From contig NZ_NMQV01000014.1 in the NCBI RefSeq assembly GCF_002234375.1, forward strand, positions 164,009-228,008: 64,000 nt of DNA. The letters run 5' to 3'. This DNA comes from Pseudomonas fluvialis. GTDB lineage: Bacteria; Pseudomonadota; Gammaproteobacteria; Pseudomonadales; Pseudomonadaceae. Of this stretch, positions 37,854-47,477 are shown piece after piece. Numbering within the stretch: the stretch's first letter is position 1; each line of letters begins with the position of its first letter. Both the position numbers and the translations under genes were made by a program. The notes under the pieces were generated by a model. It saw only the letters and a program-made list of their open reading frames with translations, ran no database searches and had not been told where the DNA came from.

Positions 37854-39573
37854 GCGCCGGACTTTCCTCCAGCCAGTGCAGGGCCTTGGCGTGTGCGCGA
37901 GGCAGGTCGGCCACGTAGGCCAGGCGTGACTGTCGCCGGTGAATGCCGGCGCGGCGCAGCTTGAGGCGCACGTTGGCGCTGGCGCCGCACAGAATCAGGC
38001 CGATGCCCTGCTGGCGATAGTCGCGCAGTACGTTGTCCAGCGCGGCCAGGGCCGTCATGTCCAGCAGCGGCACGCCGCTCAGGTCGATGATCACCACGCG
38101 CACCTGCGGGTTGAAGCGGCGCAGCACGTTGAGCGCCTTTTCCGCGGCGGCGAAGAACAGCGGCCCGCGAATCGCATAGGCTGCCACGCTGTCGGGCAGC
38201 TCCTTGAGCAACTGGTCGAAGCCGCTGGCGAGCGGGGTGGTGGCGGTCAGTTCGCTCATACGCTTGATGAACAGTGCGGCGGCCAATAGCAGGCCCAGGG
38301 TGACGGCCAGCACCATATCGAACAGCACGGTGAGCAGCAGGCAGGTGAGCAGCACCAGCACGTCATGGCGTGGCGCGATGCGCAGGGTGTGCAACACATG
38401 TGGCGCTTCGCTCATGTTCCAGGCGACCATCAGCAGCAGGGCGGCGAGGGCAGCCATGGGCAGGTAGCTGAACAGCGGCGCCAGCAACAGCATGGCCAAT
38501 AGCACGACCCCGGCATGGATGATCGCCGCCAGCGGGGAAAAAGCTCCGGCACGGATGCTCGCGGCGCTGCGGGCAATCGCCGCCGTTGCGGTGATGCCAG
38601 CGAACAGCGGAGCGATCAGGTTGCCCAGCCCCTGGCCGAGTAGTTCGGCGTTGGGGTCGTGGCGGCTGCCGGTCATGCCGTCGGCAATCACCGCGCAGAG
38701 CAGGGACTCGATGGCGCCGAGCATGGCGATGGCAAAGGCTGGTGCCAATAACTGGCGCAGCAATTCGAAGCTCAGTTGCAGCGGTTGGCCATCGGCACCT
38801 GGCTGTTGCCAGGGCCAGGCAAAATGCGGCAGGAAAGGCGGGATGCCGGGTTGCTCAATGCCCTGGCTGAAGTAACTGAAACGCTCGCCCAGTGTGGCGA
38901 TTGGCAGTCCCAGGCGTTCCAGGCCGATCGCCAGCAGCGTGCCGAGTAGCAGCGCCACCAGGTGGCCGGGCACCTGCGGCACCAGGCGCGGCCAGCCGAT
39001 CAGCACCAGCAGACAGGCCAGCGCGACCAGGCTGTCACCGATCTGTATGCCCGGCAGCGCCTGGGCGAGTAGTTGCACATGCTCAACGATGTTTTGTGGG
39101 CTGTGGGCCAGCTGTAGACCGAGCAGATCCTTGACTTGTAATAGAGCGATGACGATACCGATGCCGGCGGTGAAGCCCAGGGTTACCGGGTAGGGCACGA
39201 AACTGATCAGCCGCCCCAGGCGCAGGAGTCCCATGGCCAGGAGAATCAGTCCGGCCAGCAGCGTGCAGAGCAGCAGACCGCCGAGGCCGTGTTGCTGGGT
39301 GATGGGCAGGAGGATGACGATGAAGGCGGCGGTCGGACCGGAAATGTTGAAGCGCGAGCCACCGCACAGGGCAATCAGCGGCGCGGCAATCAGCACGGTA
39401 TACAAACCATGCTGCGGCGGCACGCCCACTGCGATAGCCAGGGCCATGGCCAGCGGAATGGCAATGATGCCCACCGTTATGCCGGCCAGTAGGTCGCCGC
39501 GCAGGGCGTTACGGCTGTAGCCTGCCTGCAGGCTTTGAATCACCGCACTAAACAGCGGAATGCCACTGGGCAT
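37840..39573 (-). CDS. SulP family anion transporter with STAS domain
   Basis: A 577-residue inner-membrane transporter of the SLC26/SulP family. The N-terminal signature AGITVGIIAIPLAMALAIAVG is followed by multiple helices. GPTAAFIVILLPI and GFTAGIGIVIALLQVKDLLG are family segments. The C-terminal cytoplasmic STAS domain (about 470-577) begins FFAAAEKALNVLRRF and contains VVIIDLSGVPLLDMTAL. Substrate could be sulfate, bicarbonate or another anion. AAGGAG precedes the ATG. Its 3' end overlaps hpt in the antisense direction. Confidence 0.9.
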   Translation of the reverse strand: MPSGIPLFSAVIQSLQAGYSRNALRGDLLAGITVGIIAIPLAMALAIAVGVPPQHGLYTVLIAAPLIALCGGSRFNISGPTAAFIVILLPITQQHGLGGLLLCTLLAGLILLAMGLLRLGRLISFVPYPVTLGFTAGIGIVIALLQVKDLLGLQLAHSPQNIVEHVQLLAQALPGIQIGDSLVALACLLVLIGWPRLVPQVPGHLVALLLGTLLAIGLERLGLPIATLGERFSYFSQGIEQPGIPPFLPHFAWPWQQPGADGQPLQLSFELLRQLLAPAFAIAMLGAIESLLCAVIADGMTGSRHDPNAELLGQGLGNLIAPLFAGITATAAIARSAASIRAGAFSPLAAIIHAGVVLLAMLLLAPLFSYLPMAALAALLLMVAWNMSEAPHVLHTLRIAPRHDVLVLLTCLLLTVLFDMVLAVTLGLLLAAALFIKRMSELTATTPLASGFDQLLKELPDSVAAYAIRGPLFFAAAEKALNVLRRFNPQVRVVIIDLSGVPLLDMTALAALDNVLRDYRQQGIGLILCGASANVRLKLRRAGIHRRQSRLAYVADLPRAHAKALHWLEESPALTTP

Positions 39574-39700
39574 AAGGCTCTCCTTAGGCTCGTTGCAGTA
39601 TAGGTGGCTGCTCCGCTGGGCGGATAGCGGCGAAGGTGTAATGGGCGCTTCGAGTGCAGCGTGATAAAGTGCGCGGCGTTTTGACTCGGGGTTTTGACTC

Positions 39701-40180
39701 ATGTCCTTGCGTGCTTTGTGTGTCTCCCTGCTACTGTTCGCGCTGGCCAGCCCGGTCTTGGCTGACCTGCTGCATGGCCAGTTCCTGCCGCCCGATGATG
39801 CCGGGTTGCGCGAAGGTGCGTTGCACATGCAGCAACTGATCCAGATCACCGAGTACAGCCTGGTGCTGGGTAGCCAGCGGCACTCCAACCAACAGCCGAT
39901 TCCCATCACCAGCCCCAGTCTGTTGCGCCTCAAGGGCAAACCCTTGAGCAAGGGCGCCAATGTCAGCTACGTGCTGGTGTACTTCGACAGCGACGGCAAG
40001 TCACTCAAGAAGCCCAGCTACGATACCCAGCAACGCGTGCTTACCCTGCATTACCCGGCCAGCCAACTGCCGGTGATTCTGCAGGTACTGCGTGAGCAAA
40101 CCCTCTACTGCCAGTTTCTCAGCTATGCCAACGGGCATGTCTGGGCGGACCTGCATACCGGGGCGATAAGAACGCGTTGA
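39701..40180 (+). CDS. Exported hypothetical protein, conserved type
   Basis: A 159-residue protein with a signal peptide (MSLRALCVSLLLFALASPVL, cleavage near ADLL). The mature part is soluble and beta-rich, with one cysteine (TLYCQFLSY). No domain recognised. It is the first of two small genes before mqo, in a position where P. aeruginosa also has small uncharacterised genes. The ribosome binding site is weak (CGGGG, about 10 bases upstream). Confidence 0.7.
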   Translation: MSLRALCVSLLLFALASPVLADLLHGQFLPPDDAGLREGALHMQQLIQITEYSLVLGSQRHSNQQPIPITSPSLLRLKGKPLSKGANVSYVLVYFDSDGKSLKKPSYDTQQRVLTLHYPASQLPVILQVLREQTLYCQFLSYANGHVWADLHTGAIRTR

Positions 40181-40244
40181 GTCGTGAATGACGCGCGAGT
40201 AAACTGCGCGCGCGAAAAATGACCCCCTCCGGAGAATCAGTCTG

Positions 40245-40532
40245 ATGCGCAAAGACAAGAAGCAGGTGATAGGTGAAGAAATCAGCGATGAGGCGATCAA
40301 GCTGTTTCTCGATCTGCAACCTGCCGATGATACGCCGCCTGCGCTGCACAAGCTGATCAAGGCTTACCGGGGGCTGCGTATCGATGACTTCGAGCGTTTT
40401 CTCGGCTTTTTCAAGGCTGCCGGGTTGGATCTGAATGCCCAGGATGCCCAGGGGCGTGATCTGGTGGCGCTGATCGCCGACCAGCGTCAGGCCGAGCCTT
40501 ATATCGAGGCGTTGCAGGCCGCACGCGGCTGA
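40245..40532 (+). CDS. PA4642-like small protein
   Basis: A 95-residue acidic/basic cytosolic protein beginning MRKDKKQVIGEEISDEAIK, with the recognisable core LKAYRGLRIDDFERFLGFF-like segment and an ankyrin-like turn (GLDLNAQDAQGRDLVALI). It matches my memory of the PA4642 family, found near mqo in pseudomonads. Function unknown; the short repeat-like helix pair could be a degenerate ankyrin unit. GGAG lies upstream of the ATG. Confidence 0.78.
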   Translation: MRKDKKQVIGEEISDEAIKLFLDLQPADDTPPALHKLIKAYRGLRIDDFERFLGFFKAAGLDLNAQDAQGRDLVALIADQRQAEPYIEALQAARG

Positions 40533-40769
40533 TTGCAGATGAACGTAGGTCGACACGGGTGTCGGCCGGAAATGGTCGGGCAAAACAGGCCTGATCAGTG
40601 TGTACGTTGTGCCAGTGCTGCTGCAGGACGGCAGGTGCTGAGCGGCGTGCCAGGCTTTCAGGCCGGGTTTCACCACCCCGTAGCTCGGCCGTTGGAAAAT
40701 CGACAGCGTAGCCATGAGCTGCGTGTGTCCAGCGTTTCTGCGGTTTAGGCAACTCTTGGAGTGCAACAA

Positions 40770-42254
40770 ATGACGCAACATGAAAACCCCACCGTCGATG
40801 TGTTGCTCGTAGGGGCAGGCATCATGAGCGCCACGCTCGGCGTGCTGCTCAAAGAGCTCGATGCAGGCCTGCGTATCGAGCTGGTTGAGCAGATGGAGGG
40901 CGGGGCAGCGGAGAGCTCCAACCCCTGGAACAATGCCGGTACCGGGCATGCCGGGTTGTGCGAGCTCAACTACACGCCGGAAAAGGCCGATGGCAGCATT
41001 GATACGCAAAAGGCCATCACCATCAACACCCAGTTCGAAGTCTCCAAGCAGTTCTGGAGCCATCTGGTTGAGAATGGCACCTTCGGTTCGGCGCAGAGTT
41101 TTGTCAGTTCGGTGCCGCACCTGAGCTTTGTGCACGGCGAAAGCGGCGTTAACTACCTGCGCAAGCGTTATGCCGCGTTGCGTGATCACCACTGCTTTGC
41201 GCAGATGGACTACAGCGAGGAGCGCGCCACGCTGCAACAGTGGATGCCGCTGATGATGCGCGAGCGTGACAACACGGAAGCGCTGGCGGCCACCCGTGTA
41301 GCCTTGGGTACCGACGTCAACTTTGGCGCTCTGACCCTGCAGTTGCTCGATTACCTGAGCCGCCAGAGCGACTGCCGGGTGTCTTACAGCAGCAAGGTGG
41401 TCGGCCTGACGCGTGTGGCTGAAGGTTGGCGCGTACGCGTACGTAGCGCCGGGCAGGGCACCCGTGAAGTGCTGGCCAAACGGGTCTTCCTCGGTGCCGG
41501 TGGTGGCGCCTTGCCGTTGTTGCAGATGTCCGGTATCCCGGAAGGCAAAGGCTATGGCGGTTTCCCGGTGAGTGGCCAGTGGCTGCGTTGCGATAACCCC
41601 GAGGTGGTGGCGCAACACCAGGCCAAGGTTTACAGCCTGGCCGAAGTGGGTTCGCCACCCATGTCGGTGCCGCATCTGGATACCCGTGTCGTGGATGGCA
41701 AGAAATCCTTGCTGTTCGGACCCTATGCCGGCTTCACCACCAAATTCCTCAAGAATGGCTCGTTCCTTGACCTGCCGTTGTCGGTACGTCCGGGCAACCT
41801 CTGGCCGATGCTGGCCGTGGCGCGTGACAACATGGACCTGACTCGCTACCTGATCAAGGAAGTCATGCAGTCTGCCGAACAGCGCCTGGATGCCCTGCGC
41901 AAGTTCTATCCGAGCTTGCGTCCGGAAGACTGGCGTCTGGAAATTGCCGGTCAGCGTGTCCAGATCATCAAGAAAGATCCTGCCACGGGCGGCAAGCTGG
42001 AGTTCGGTACCGAGATCGTTGCCTCGGCCGATGGCAGCATGTCTGCTCTGCTGGGCGCTTCGCCGGGTGCTTCGGTGGCTGTATCGGCCATGCTGACCCT
42101 GCTCAAACGCTGCTTCCCGGCAGAACTGGCTTCTCAGGAATGGCAGGCACGCCTGGGGCAGATCTTCAAGGCCGATGCGCAACAGCTTGCTGCTGATGCG
42201 GCGCTCTATCAGAGCGTGCAGGCCCACTCCAACGACGTACTAGGCCTCGCCTGA
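40770..42254 (+). CDS. mqo: Malate:quinone oxidoreductase
   Basis: A 494-residue FAD enzyme at the membrane surface that oxidises malate to oxaloacetate and reduces quinone, the main malate oxidation step of the TCA cycle in pseudomonads. The N-terminal FAD fold [19 protein letters not shown] is followed by [20 protein letters not shown], a hallmark of Mqo. The C-terminal [23 protein letters not shown] segment is also typical. The start is the ATG with TTGGAG eight bases upstream rather than the GTG nine bases earlier. Confidence 0.95.
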   Translation: MTQHENPTVDVLLVGAGIMSATLGVLLKELDAGLRIELVEQMEGGAAESSNPWNNAGTGHAGLCELNYTPEKADGSIDTQKAITINTQFEVSKQFWSHLVENGTFGSAQSFVSSVPHLSFVHGESGVNYLRKRYAALRDHHCFAQMDYSEERATLQQWMPLMMRERDNTEALAATRVALGTDVNFGALTLQLLDYLSRQSDCRVSYSSKVVGLTRVAEGWRVRVRSAGQGTREVLAKRVFLGAGGGALPLLQMSGIPEGKGYGGFPVSGQWLRCDNPEVVAQHQAKVYSLAEVGSPPMSVPHLDTRVVDGKKSLLFGPYAGFTTKFLKNGSFLDLPLSVRPGNLWPMLAVARDNMDLTRYLIKEVMQSAEQRLDALRKFYPSLRPEDWRLEIAGQRVQIIKKDPATGGKLEFGTEIVASADGSMSALLGASPGASVAVSAMLTLLKRCFPAELASQEWQARLGQIFKADAQQLAADAALYQSVQAHSNDVLGLA

Positions 42255-42448
42255 GGTGCCGTTTGGCGGGCCGCTTCCGGTAGGGGGCGGCCCAGCCAGC
42301 TGGGGCAACTGTAGCTGACAGGTTGCCAGCCTTGTCCCGATGGCTGCGCACGGCTTTGTCGTAGTGCCCGACAAATACCTTGCTGATCGATCCAGGCGTA
42401 ATGGTTCAGTGTGGCGCGCGCTGGGCGCCAGTTGAGCAGTGAGCGCAT
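42209..42448 (-). CDS. Small hypothetical protein overlapping the mqo 3' end
   Basis: A 79-residue frame antisense to the last 46 bp of mqo. The ATG has AAGGAG nine bases upstream, a strong site. The sequence ([20 protein letters not shown] ... GQPV-like C-terminus) resembles small basic pseudomonad proteins I recall with the pattern LNHYAxxDxxGxCxALR, but I cannot name a family. Accepted on the ribosome binding site and that pattern; the overlap with mqo lowers confidence. Confidence 0.5.
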   Translation of the reverse strand: MRSLLNWRPARATLNHYAWIDQQGICRALRQSRAQPSGQGWQPVSYSCPSWLGRPLPEAARQTAPQARPSTSLEWACTL

Positions 42449-42620
42449 CCGGGCCAACTCCTTGTGAGTGTCTGGCCTTCTTTATCGCAGTGGATCATGA
42501 CCGGCGTATGACGTCCGGGGAACTGCAGCGCGCGCGCTAGGCTCCAAGCTAACCGTGCGTACCGGTAGCGCGCTGGTATACTGCCGCCCTGTCTTTTCAG
42601 ACCCGTTGGAGAACCTTGCC

Positions 42621-43208
42621 ATGTCCAAGTCCGTCCTGATTGGCCTGCTGGCCGCCGGCAGCCTGCTGCTGGGTGGCTGTGCCCTAAGCCCGCAACAACT
42701 TAATCCGCAACCTCGCCTACAGGGCAGCCTGGTGGCGGTTGGTCAGGGGCAGCCTGTACAGGTCCGAGTGGTCGATGGACGCCCTTCGCCGGTACTGGGT
42801 ACGCGCGGCGGCCTCTACCCGGAAACCAGCACCATCAGCGTTGATGGTCAGCGGATGTTGCCGCGTCTACAGGCCGAAGCCGATGCCGCCGTACGTCTGC
42901 TGGGCTTTGTACCGGGCGGCAGTGGCTACAACGTTCCGCAGCTGACCCTGACCCTGGCTGAACTGAAGTACCAGTCGCCCAAGGAAGGCAGCTATGTAAC
43001 CGAGGCGAATATCACCGCGAGTTTCCGTGTCGATGTGCAAAACAGCAATCGTCGCTACAGCGGTCGCTATGGCGCGACCCTCAACCAGCGTTTTGGTTAT
43101 GCGCCCAATGCGGAAACCAACAGTCAACTGGTCAGTGATGTGCTCAGTGATGCGTTGACGCGCGCCTTCAAGGACCCGACCATCGGCCAGCTTCTTTCCG
43201 GGCAGTAA
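42621..43208 (+). CDS. YajG family lipoprotein
   Basis: A 195-residue lipoprotein: signal peptide with lipobox LLGGC (Cys at about 19), then VRVVDGRPSPVLGTRGGLYPETSTI, typical of the YajG family. Aspartate does not follow the cysteine, so outer-membrane sorting is expected. GTTGGAG lies upstream of the start. A strong terminator follows. Confidence 0.88.
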   Translation: MSKSVLIGLLAAGSLLLGGCALSPQQLNPQPRLQGSLVAVGQGQPVQVRVVDGRPSPVLGTRGGLYPETSTISVDGQRMLPRLQAEADAAVRLLGFVPGGSGYNVPQLTLTLAELKYQSPKEGSYVTEANITASFRVDVQNSNRRYSGRYGATLNQRFGYAPNAETNSQLVSDVLSDALTRAFKDPTIGQLLSGQ

Positions 43209-43220
43209 GACTGTCGGCGC

Positions 43221-43259
43221 AAAAAAGCCGCCATCCCGTGGGGGAATGGCGGCTTTTTT
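43221..43259. terminator. Bidirectional terminator between yajG and the acyltransferase gene
   Basis: A6, then stem GCCGCCAT / ATGGCGGC with an inner loop, then T6. It stops both converging genes. Confidence 0.93.
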
Positions 43260-43276
43260 GTTTATCTCGGTGGCGG

Positions 43277-44440
43277 TTACAGCGGCAGGCCGGCGCGGAT
43301 ACGGTACTGGTTCTGTATCGGGCGTGCGTACTGCAGGATCAGGTAGGGGCGTTGTTCGGCCGGACAGGCGGCCATGCGCTGTTGCCAGTACTGTTCGGCG
43401 TTGCGTAGCTCGCTCGCGCTGAACAGGCTGGCGGCTTCGGGTACGGCCAGCGTGGTGTCGCGCGCCTGCCATTGCGCATAGGCCAGATAGTGCACGGGGA
43501 ACAGCCGGTAACCGCCGATGATCTGCTGATCCAGCAGGGCGGCCAGTTGGCGGGCATCCTCGAAACCCTGCTCGATCGCCGCACCGAAGTGCACATGCAC
43601 GCGTCCCTTGTAGCCGGTGATGCCCTGGGCGATGCTCAGGTCGTCTTCCCCGGGCGCCTTGTCATAGCTGCCGGTGCTGGCGCGAATTTGCAGCTCACGC
43701 GCCTTGGCCAGGTCGCAGGGGTCGTATTCGTAGCTGATCGATACCGGGGTCAGGCGCAGCGAGCGGATCACCTCGGCGAAGGGCTCGTCCTTGCGACTCA
43801 TGTGGAACATCTTGAGGATCGCCGAGTCGGTACGGTCGTCGCCGTCCTTGGCACGGCCCTCGGCCTGGGCGATCCACACCGACTCGCCATCGCTGCGGAT
43901 CGAGTGGTTGATGTAGGCAGACAGCAACTGGAAGGCGGCCAGCTTTTCCCGTCGCCCGCTCAGCGAGCGGTGTACGGTGAAGCTCTTGTTCAGGCGCATC
44001 AGGTCACTGACGAAGGGCTTTTGCAGCAGGTTGTCGCCAATCGCAATGCGTGGCGTGGCCAGGCCGGCATGGTACATGGCGTAGTTCACATAGGCCGGGT
44101 CCATGACAATGTCACGATGGTTGGCAATCAGCAGGTGGGGCTCGCCAGGGCGTAGATGCTCGGTACCGCTGAAGGTCACGCCATCGGTGCCGCGGACGAT
44201 GCTGCGATCGACATAGGGCTCGATCTTGCTTTGCAGGGCGGCCACGGTATCGACCCCGGCCAGTTCGCGGCGCAGGTAGAACGCCAGAATCGGCCGTAAC
44301 AGCCAACCCAGCGGCTTGGCCAGGCGGGGGAAGCGGTAACGTGCCAGGATGTCCTGAAAAGCGGGGTCGGCTAGCAGGCGCTGCAGAACGGCAGCGACCT
44401 CGGCATCGGAATAGGGGCGAATGGCGTCGAAAGCGGCCAT
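43277..44440 (-). CDS. PlsB/PlsC-like acyltransferase family protein
   Basis: A 387-residue protein with a glycerolipid acyltransferase-type block: LLIANHRDIVMDPAYVN (motif I position), NKSFTVHRSL, VWIAQAEGRAKDGDD (motif III-like, E and G retained) and LTPVSISYEY (motif IV). In motif I the histidine and aspartate are separated by five residues (H-RDIVM-D) rather than the usual four. No clear transmembrane helix. It probably acylates a phospholipid precursor or related alcohol; the substrate is undefined. Confidence 0.8.
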   Translation of the reverse strand: MAAFDAIRPYSDAEVAAVLQRLLADPAFQDILARYRFPRLAKPLGWLLRPILAFYLRRELAGVDTVAALQSKIEPYVDRSIVRGTDGVTFSGTEHLRPGEPHLLIANHRDIVMDPAYVNYAMYHAGLATPRIAIGDNLLQKPFVSDLMRLNKSFTVHRSLSGRREKLAAFQLLSAYINHSIRSDGESVWIAQAEGRAKDGDDRTDSAILKMFHMSRKDEPFAEVIRSLRLTPVSISYEYDPCDLAKARELQIRASTGSYDKAPGEDDLSIAQGITGYKGRVHVHFGAAIEQGFEDARQLAALLDQQIIGGYRLFPVHYLAYAQWQARDTTLAVPEAASLFSASELRNAEQYWQQRMAACPAEQRPYLILQYARPIQNQYRIRAGLPL

Positions 44441-44545
44441 TGGAGTCTCGTGTCAGGTAGTGCGAAAGCGCGGGCGCCATTATACGCCGGGCGTCGTGGC
44501 CTGCGTACAATGGCGGGTTCTTGGAACGTGCCGGTGGAGCTGTGC

Positions 44546-45160
44546 ATGAGTGGACGTTTTGCCCTGTTTCGCTGGTCGGCGCAGTTGGCGGGCTTGCCGG
44601 GTTTTCCTGGCGACCTGGCGCCGCACTGGAACCTGGCGCCTGGCGCGCAGGTGCTGTTGCTGCGCGAAGAGCAGGGCCAGCGCCGGGTTGATCTGGCACG
44701 CTGGGGGCTGACTCCGGCCTGGCTGACCGATCTGTCGAAAACCCCCGCCCATGCGCGCAGCGAAAGCCTGGCCAGTCAGCCGATGTTCCGTGAGGCTTTT
44801 CGTTGTCGTCGCGGGCTGTTGCCGGCCAATGGTTTCTTTGAGTGGCGTGGTGTGCGGCGGCGTCCCTATTGGCTGGGCAGCGAGCAGGGCCTGCTGTTCA
44901 TGGCGGCGCTGTGGGAAGCCTACCCGGTGGGGGAACGGATCTATCTGAGCGTGGCCATGGTGACCCGCGAGCAGGCTGGACAGCGCCGCCCGTTATTGCT
45001 TGACGAGGCGGGCTGTGTGGCCTGGCTGGATGGGCAAAGCACACCTGACACCCTGCAGACCTTGCTGCAGGCCCGTGGTCCCGTGTTGCGCGAGCGCGCC
45101 TTGAGCAATCTGGTCAACAATCCGGCGCTGGATGCGCCGGAATGTCTGACGTCGGCCTGA
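44546..45160 (+). CDS. SRAP (YedK/HMCES-like) family protein, active-site residues altered
   Basis: A 204-residue relative of the SOS response-associated peptidase family, which crosslinks abasic sites through Cys2. The fold is recognisable: MSGRFALFRW, HWNLAPGAQVLLL, ARWGLTPAWLTD, HARSES and LLPANGFFEWRG. Cys2, however, is Ser here; the N of the NARSE motif is His; and the HHRMP histidine motif is replaced by QRRP. Only the FEW glutamate remains. GGAG lies six bases upstream of the ATG, so the MSGRF start looks genuine. It is probably a non-catalytic paralogue, perhaps still binding DNA. The stop abuts the convergent chemoreceptor gene with zero gap. Confidence 0.82.
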   Translation: MSGRFALFRWSAQLAGLPGFPGDLAPHWNLAPGAQVLLLREEQGQRRVDLARWGLTPAWLTDLSKTPAHARSESLASQPMFREAFRCRRGLLPANGFFEWRGVRRRPYWLGSEQGLLFMAALWEAYPVGERIYLSVAMVTREQAGQRRPLLLDEAGCVAWLDGQSTPDTLQTLLQARGPVLRERALSNLVNNPALDAPECLTSA

Positions 45161-47311
45161 TTAGACGCGGAACTGGTTGATCAGGCGGCGCTGCTGCTCG
45201 GCCAGCTTGGTCAGTTCGGCGCTTGCTGCTGAGGCCTCATCGGCGCCGCCGGCAACCTCATGGGCAACATTGCCGATGTTGGTGACATTGCGATTGATAT
45301 CCTCGGCCACGGCACTCTGCTGTTCTGCGGCACTGGCGATCTGTGTGTTCATGTCATTGATCACCGAGACGGCCTGGGTAATGGAGACCAGCGCCTCGGC
45401 GGCTTCGTTGGCATGGCGAACGCTGTCGTCGGTTTTTTCCTGGCTGTCCTGCATCACCCGCACCACTTCACGGGTGCCGTGCTGCAGTTGCTGGATCATG
45501 CTCTGGATTTCCTCGGTGGCCTGTTGGGTTTTCTGCGCCAGGTTGCGCACTTCATCGGCGACTACTGCAAAACCACGGCCTTGTTCACCCGCGCGTGCCG
45601 CCTCAATGGCGGCGTTGAGCGCCAGCAGGTTGGTTTGCTCGGCGATGCCGCGAATGGCTACCAGAATGGCGTTGATGTTCTCGCTGTCCTTGGCCAGGTT
45701 CTGTACCACGCCCACGGCGCGGCCGATTTCTTCTGCCAGGGTGCTGATGGCGCGTGATGTGCTGTGGACGATTTCGCGCCCCTGGTTGGCCGCGCTGTCG
45801 GCATGGTTGGCGGCTTCCGCTGCGTGGGTGGCATTGCGTGCCACATCCTGGGCAGTGGCGGTCATTTCATGCACGGCGGTGGCGACCAGTTCGATTTCCG
45901 CGAGCTGCTTCTGCACGCCCTGATTGGTGCGGATGGCAATGTCGGCGGTGTGTTCCGAGGAATCGCTGACCTTCTGCACCGAGCCGACTACCTGGCTGAT
46001 CATGCTTTGCAGTTTGCTCAGGAAGGTGTTGAAGCCCTTGGCGATGGCGCCCAGTTCATCGACTCGGTCGACATCCAGGCGGCGGGTCAAGTCGCCTTCG
46101 CCCTGGGCGATGTCGTCCAGCATGGCAACCATTTCGCGCAGTGGCTTGGCGATGCCATAGCCGGTCAGCCACACGGCCAGCAAGCCACCTGCGGCAATCA
46201 GCAGGCCAACCAGCGTCATGTTCAGCGCGTCGCTGCGCTGTTGCTCATCGAGGGCGTTGCGCAGGGTGTCCAGTTCGGCCATTACGGTGGCCAAGGGCAT
46301 TTGCAGGAGTAGCGTCCATTGGCTGGCGGTATCACCGATGGTGAAGCTCAGCAGCAGCTCGATATGGCTGTCAGCCGGATTGGCCTGGTGGTCGATGTCG
46401 TATTTGATGCTGCCGGGCTGCAGGTTACGCAGGTTTTCCAGTTCGTTGCTGTCGAGCAGGTCGCTGGCCGGATTGCCCAGTTTATCGCTAGCCCGGGTAG
46501 AGGCGACCAGGCGCTGGTTGTTGGCGATCAGGATCATCTCGCCGGCACCCTCGTAGAGCTGCTGGTCGGCCTGGCGTAGCAGATCCTGGATGAAGTCCAC
46601 TGCCAGATCGGCACCGGCGATGCCCATGAATTGGCCGTTGACCAGGATCGGTGTGGTGAAGGAGGCCAGCATGGTGGTCTTGCCGCCTACCTCGTAGGGC
46701 GCCGGGTCGATCACGCAGGAGCGCTTGCGCTCTTTCGCGCACAGGTAGTATTCACCTTCGCGCACGCCGGTCGGCAGCAAGGTCTCGCTTTCCATGGTGC
46801 CTAGGGCGTCCACACCCAGGCTGCCGTCGGCATTGCGATACCACCAGGGCAGGAAACGACCGCTGCCGTCATAACCGTTGCCGGTCTCTCCGGCATACAG
46901 GTCGTCGCTGGCATCGAAGGCATTGGCTTCCCAGCCGATGTAGGTGCCCAGCAGCTTGGGGTTCTGTTCGGTCGTGGCGCGAACCAGCGCGGACAGCTCC
47001 TCGCGGCTGATTGACAGCAGCGGGCTGCCGTTGGCGTCCTGCAGGCCTAATTGTGCGTTGAGCCGCGCCAGATCAGCGGTTATCTGCAGCGGGGTTTCCA
47101 GTTCGCGCTGAATTTGCAGGACCTGAGCCTTGGCCATGGCGGCCAGGCGTTGCTCTATCGCCTGCTCAAGCAGCGCCTGGGTGCGCTGGGCGACCAGCTC
47201 TTCACTGCGCTGGCTGGCATGTACGGCATACAGCACCAGGGCAGCGACTACCGCGAGAATGCTCGCACCGGCCATGGCGGCCACGGAAAACTGAATGGAT
47301 TTGAATTTCAT
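45161..47311 (-). CDS. Methyl-accepting chemotaxis protein with large periplasmic (dCache-type) sensor
   Basis: A 716-residue chemoreceptor. TM1 is residues 9-30 and TM2 near 365-385. Between them is a domain of about 330 residues with [20 protein letters not shown] and [19 protein letters not shown], the arrangement of a double-Cache sensor. It includes two cysteines ([11 protein letters not shown]). HAMP follows ([14 protein letters not shown]), then the signalling hairpin tip [20 protein letters not shown]. It ends RLINQFRV without a CheR pentapeptide. The position beside the M48 lipoprotein matches PA4633 in P. aeruginosa as I remember it. Ligand unknown. Confidence 0.93.
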   Translation of the reverse strand: MKFKSIQFSVAAMAGASILAVVAALVLYAVHASQRSEELVAQRTQALLEQAIEQRLAAMAKAQVLQIQRELETPLQITADLARLNAQLGLQDANGSPLLSISREELSALVRATTEQNPKLLGTYIGWEANAFDASDDLYAGETGNGYDGSGRFLPWWYRNADGSLGVDALGTMESETLLPTGVREGEYYLCAKERKRSCVIDPAPYEVGGKTTMLASFTTPILVNGQFMGIAGADLAVDFIQDLLRQADQQLYEGAGEMILIANNQRLVASTRASDKLGNPASDLLDSNELENLRNLQPGSIKYDIDHQANPADSHIELLLSFTIGDTASQWTLLLQMPLATVMAELDTLRNALDEQQRSDALNMTLVGLLIAAGGLLAVWLTGYGIAKPLREMVAMLDDIAQGEGDLTRRLDVDRVDELGAIAKGFNTFLSKLQSMISQVVGSVQKVSDSSEHTADIAIRTNQGVQKQLAEIELVATAVHEMTATAQDVARNATHAAEAANHADSAANQGREIVHSTSRAISTLAEEIGRAVGVVQNLAKDSENINAILVAIRGIAEQTNLLALNAAIEAARAGEQGRGFAVVADEVRNLAQKTQQATEEIQSMIQQLQHGTREVVRVMQDSQEKTDDSVRHANEAAEALVSITQAVSVINDMNTQIASAAEQQSAVAEDINRNVTNIGNVAHEVAGGADEASAASAELTKLAEQQRRLINQFRV

Positions 47312-47477
47312 GGCGGCTCCGCGTGTCTCAAGGTTGGCCTGTGCATGGCTTATCGGCCGGCCTTCGCTAAAGCGTAGTCGTTTTTTGCAGCTTGTTCAGC
47401 GCGGCGGGAATGTGGCGCTTTGCATCGCCAGGCCGCACCACTAGCATAGAGGGCAGATTCATGAAGGAGAGTGCAGC

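Noticed and set aside
40119..42227. Long minus-strand open frame opposite mqo
   Set aside because: Antisense shadow; mqo shows full FAD and family motifs.
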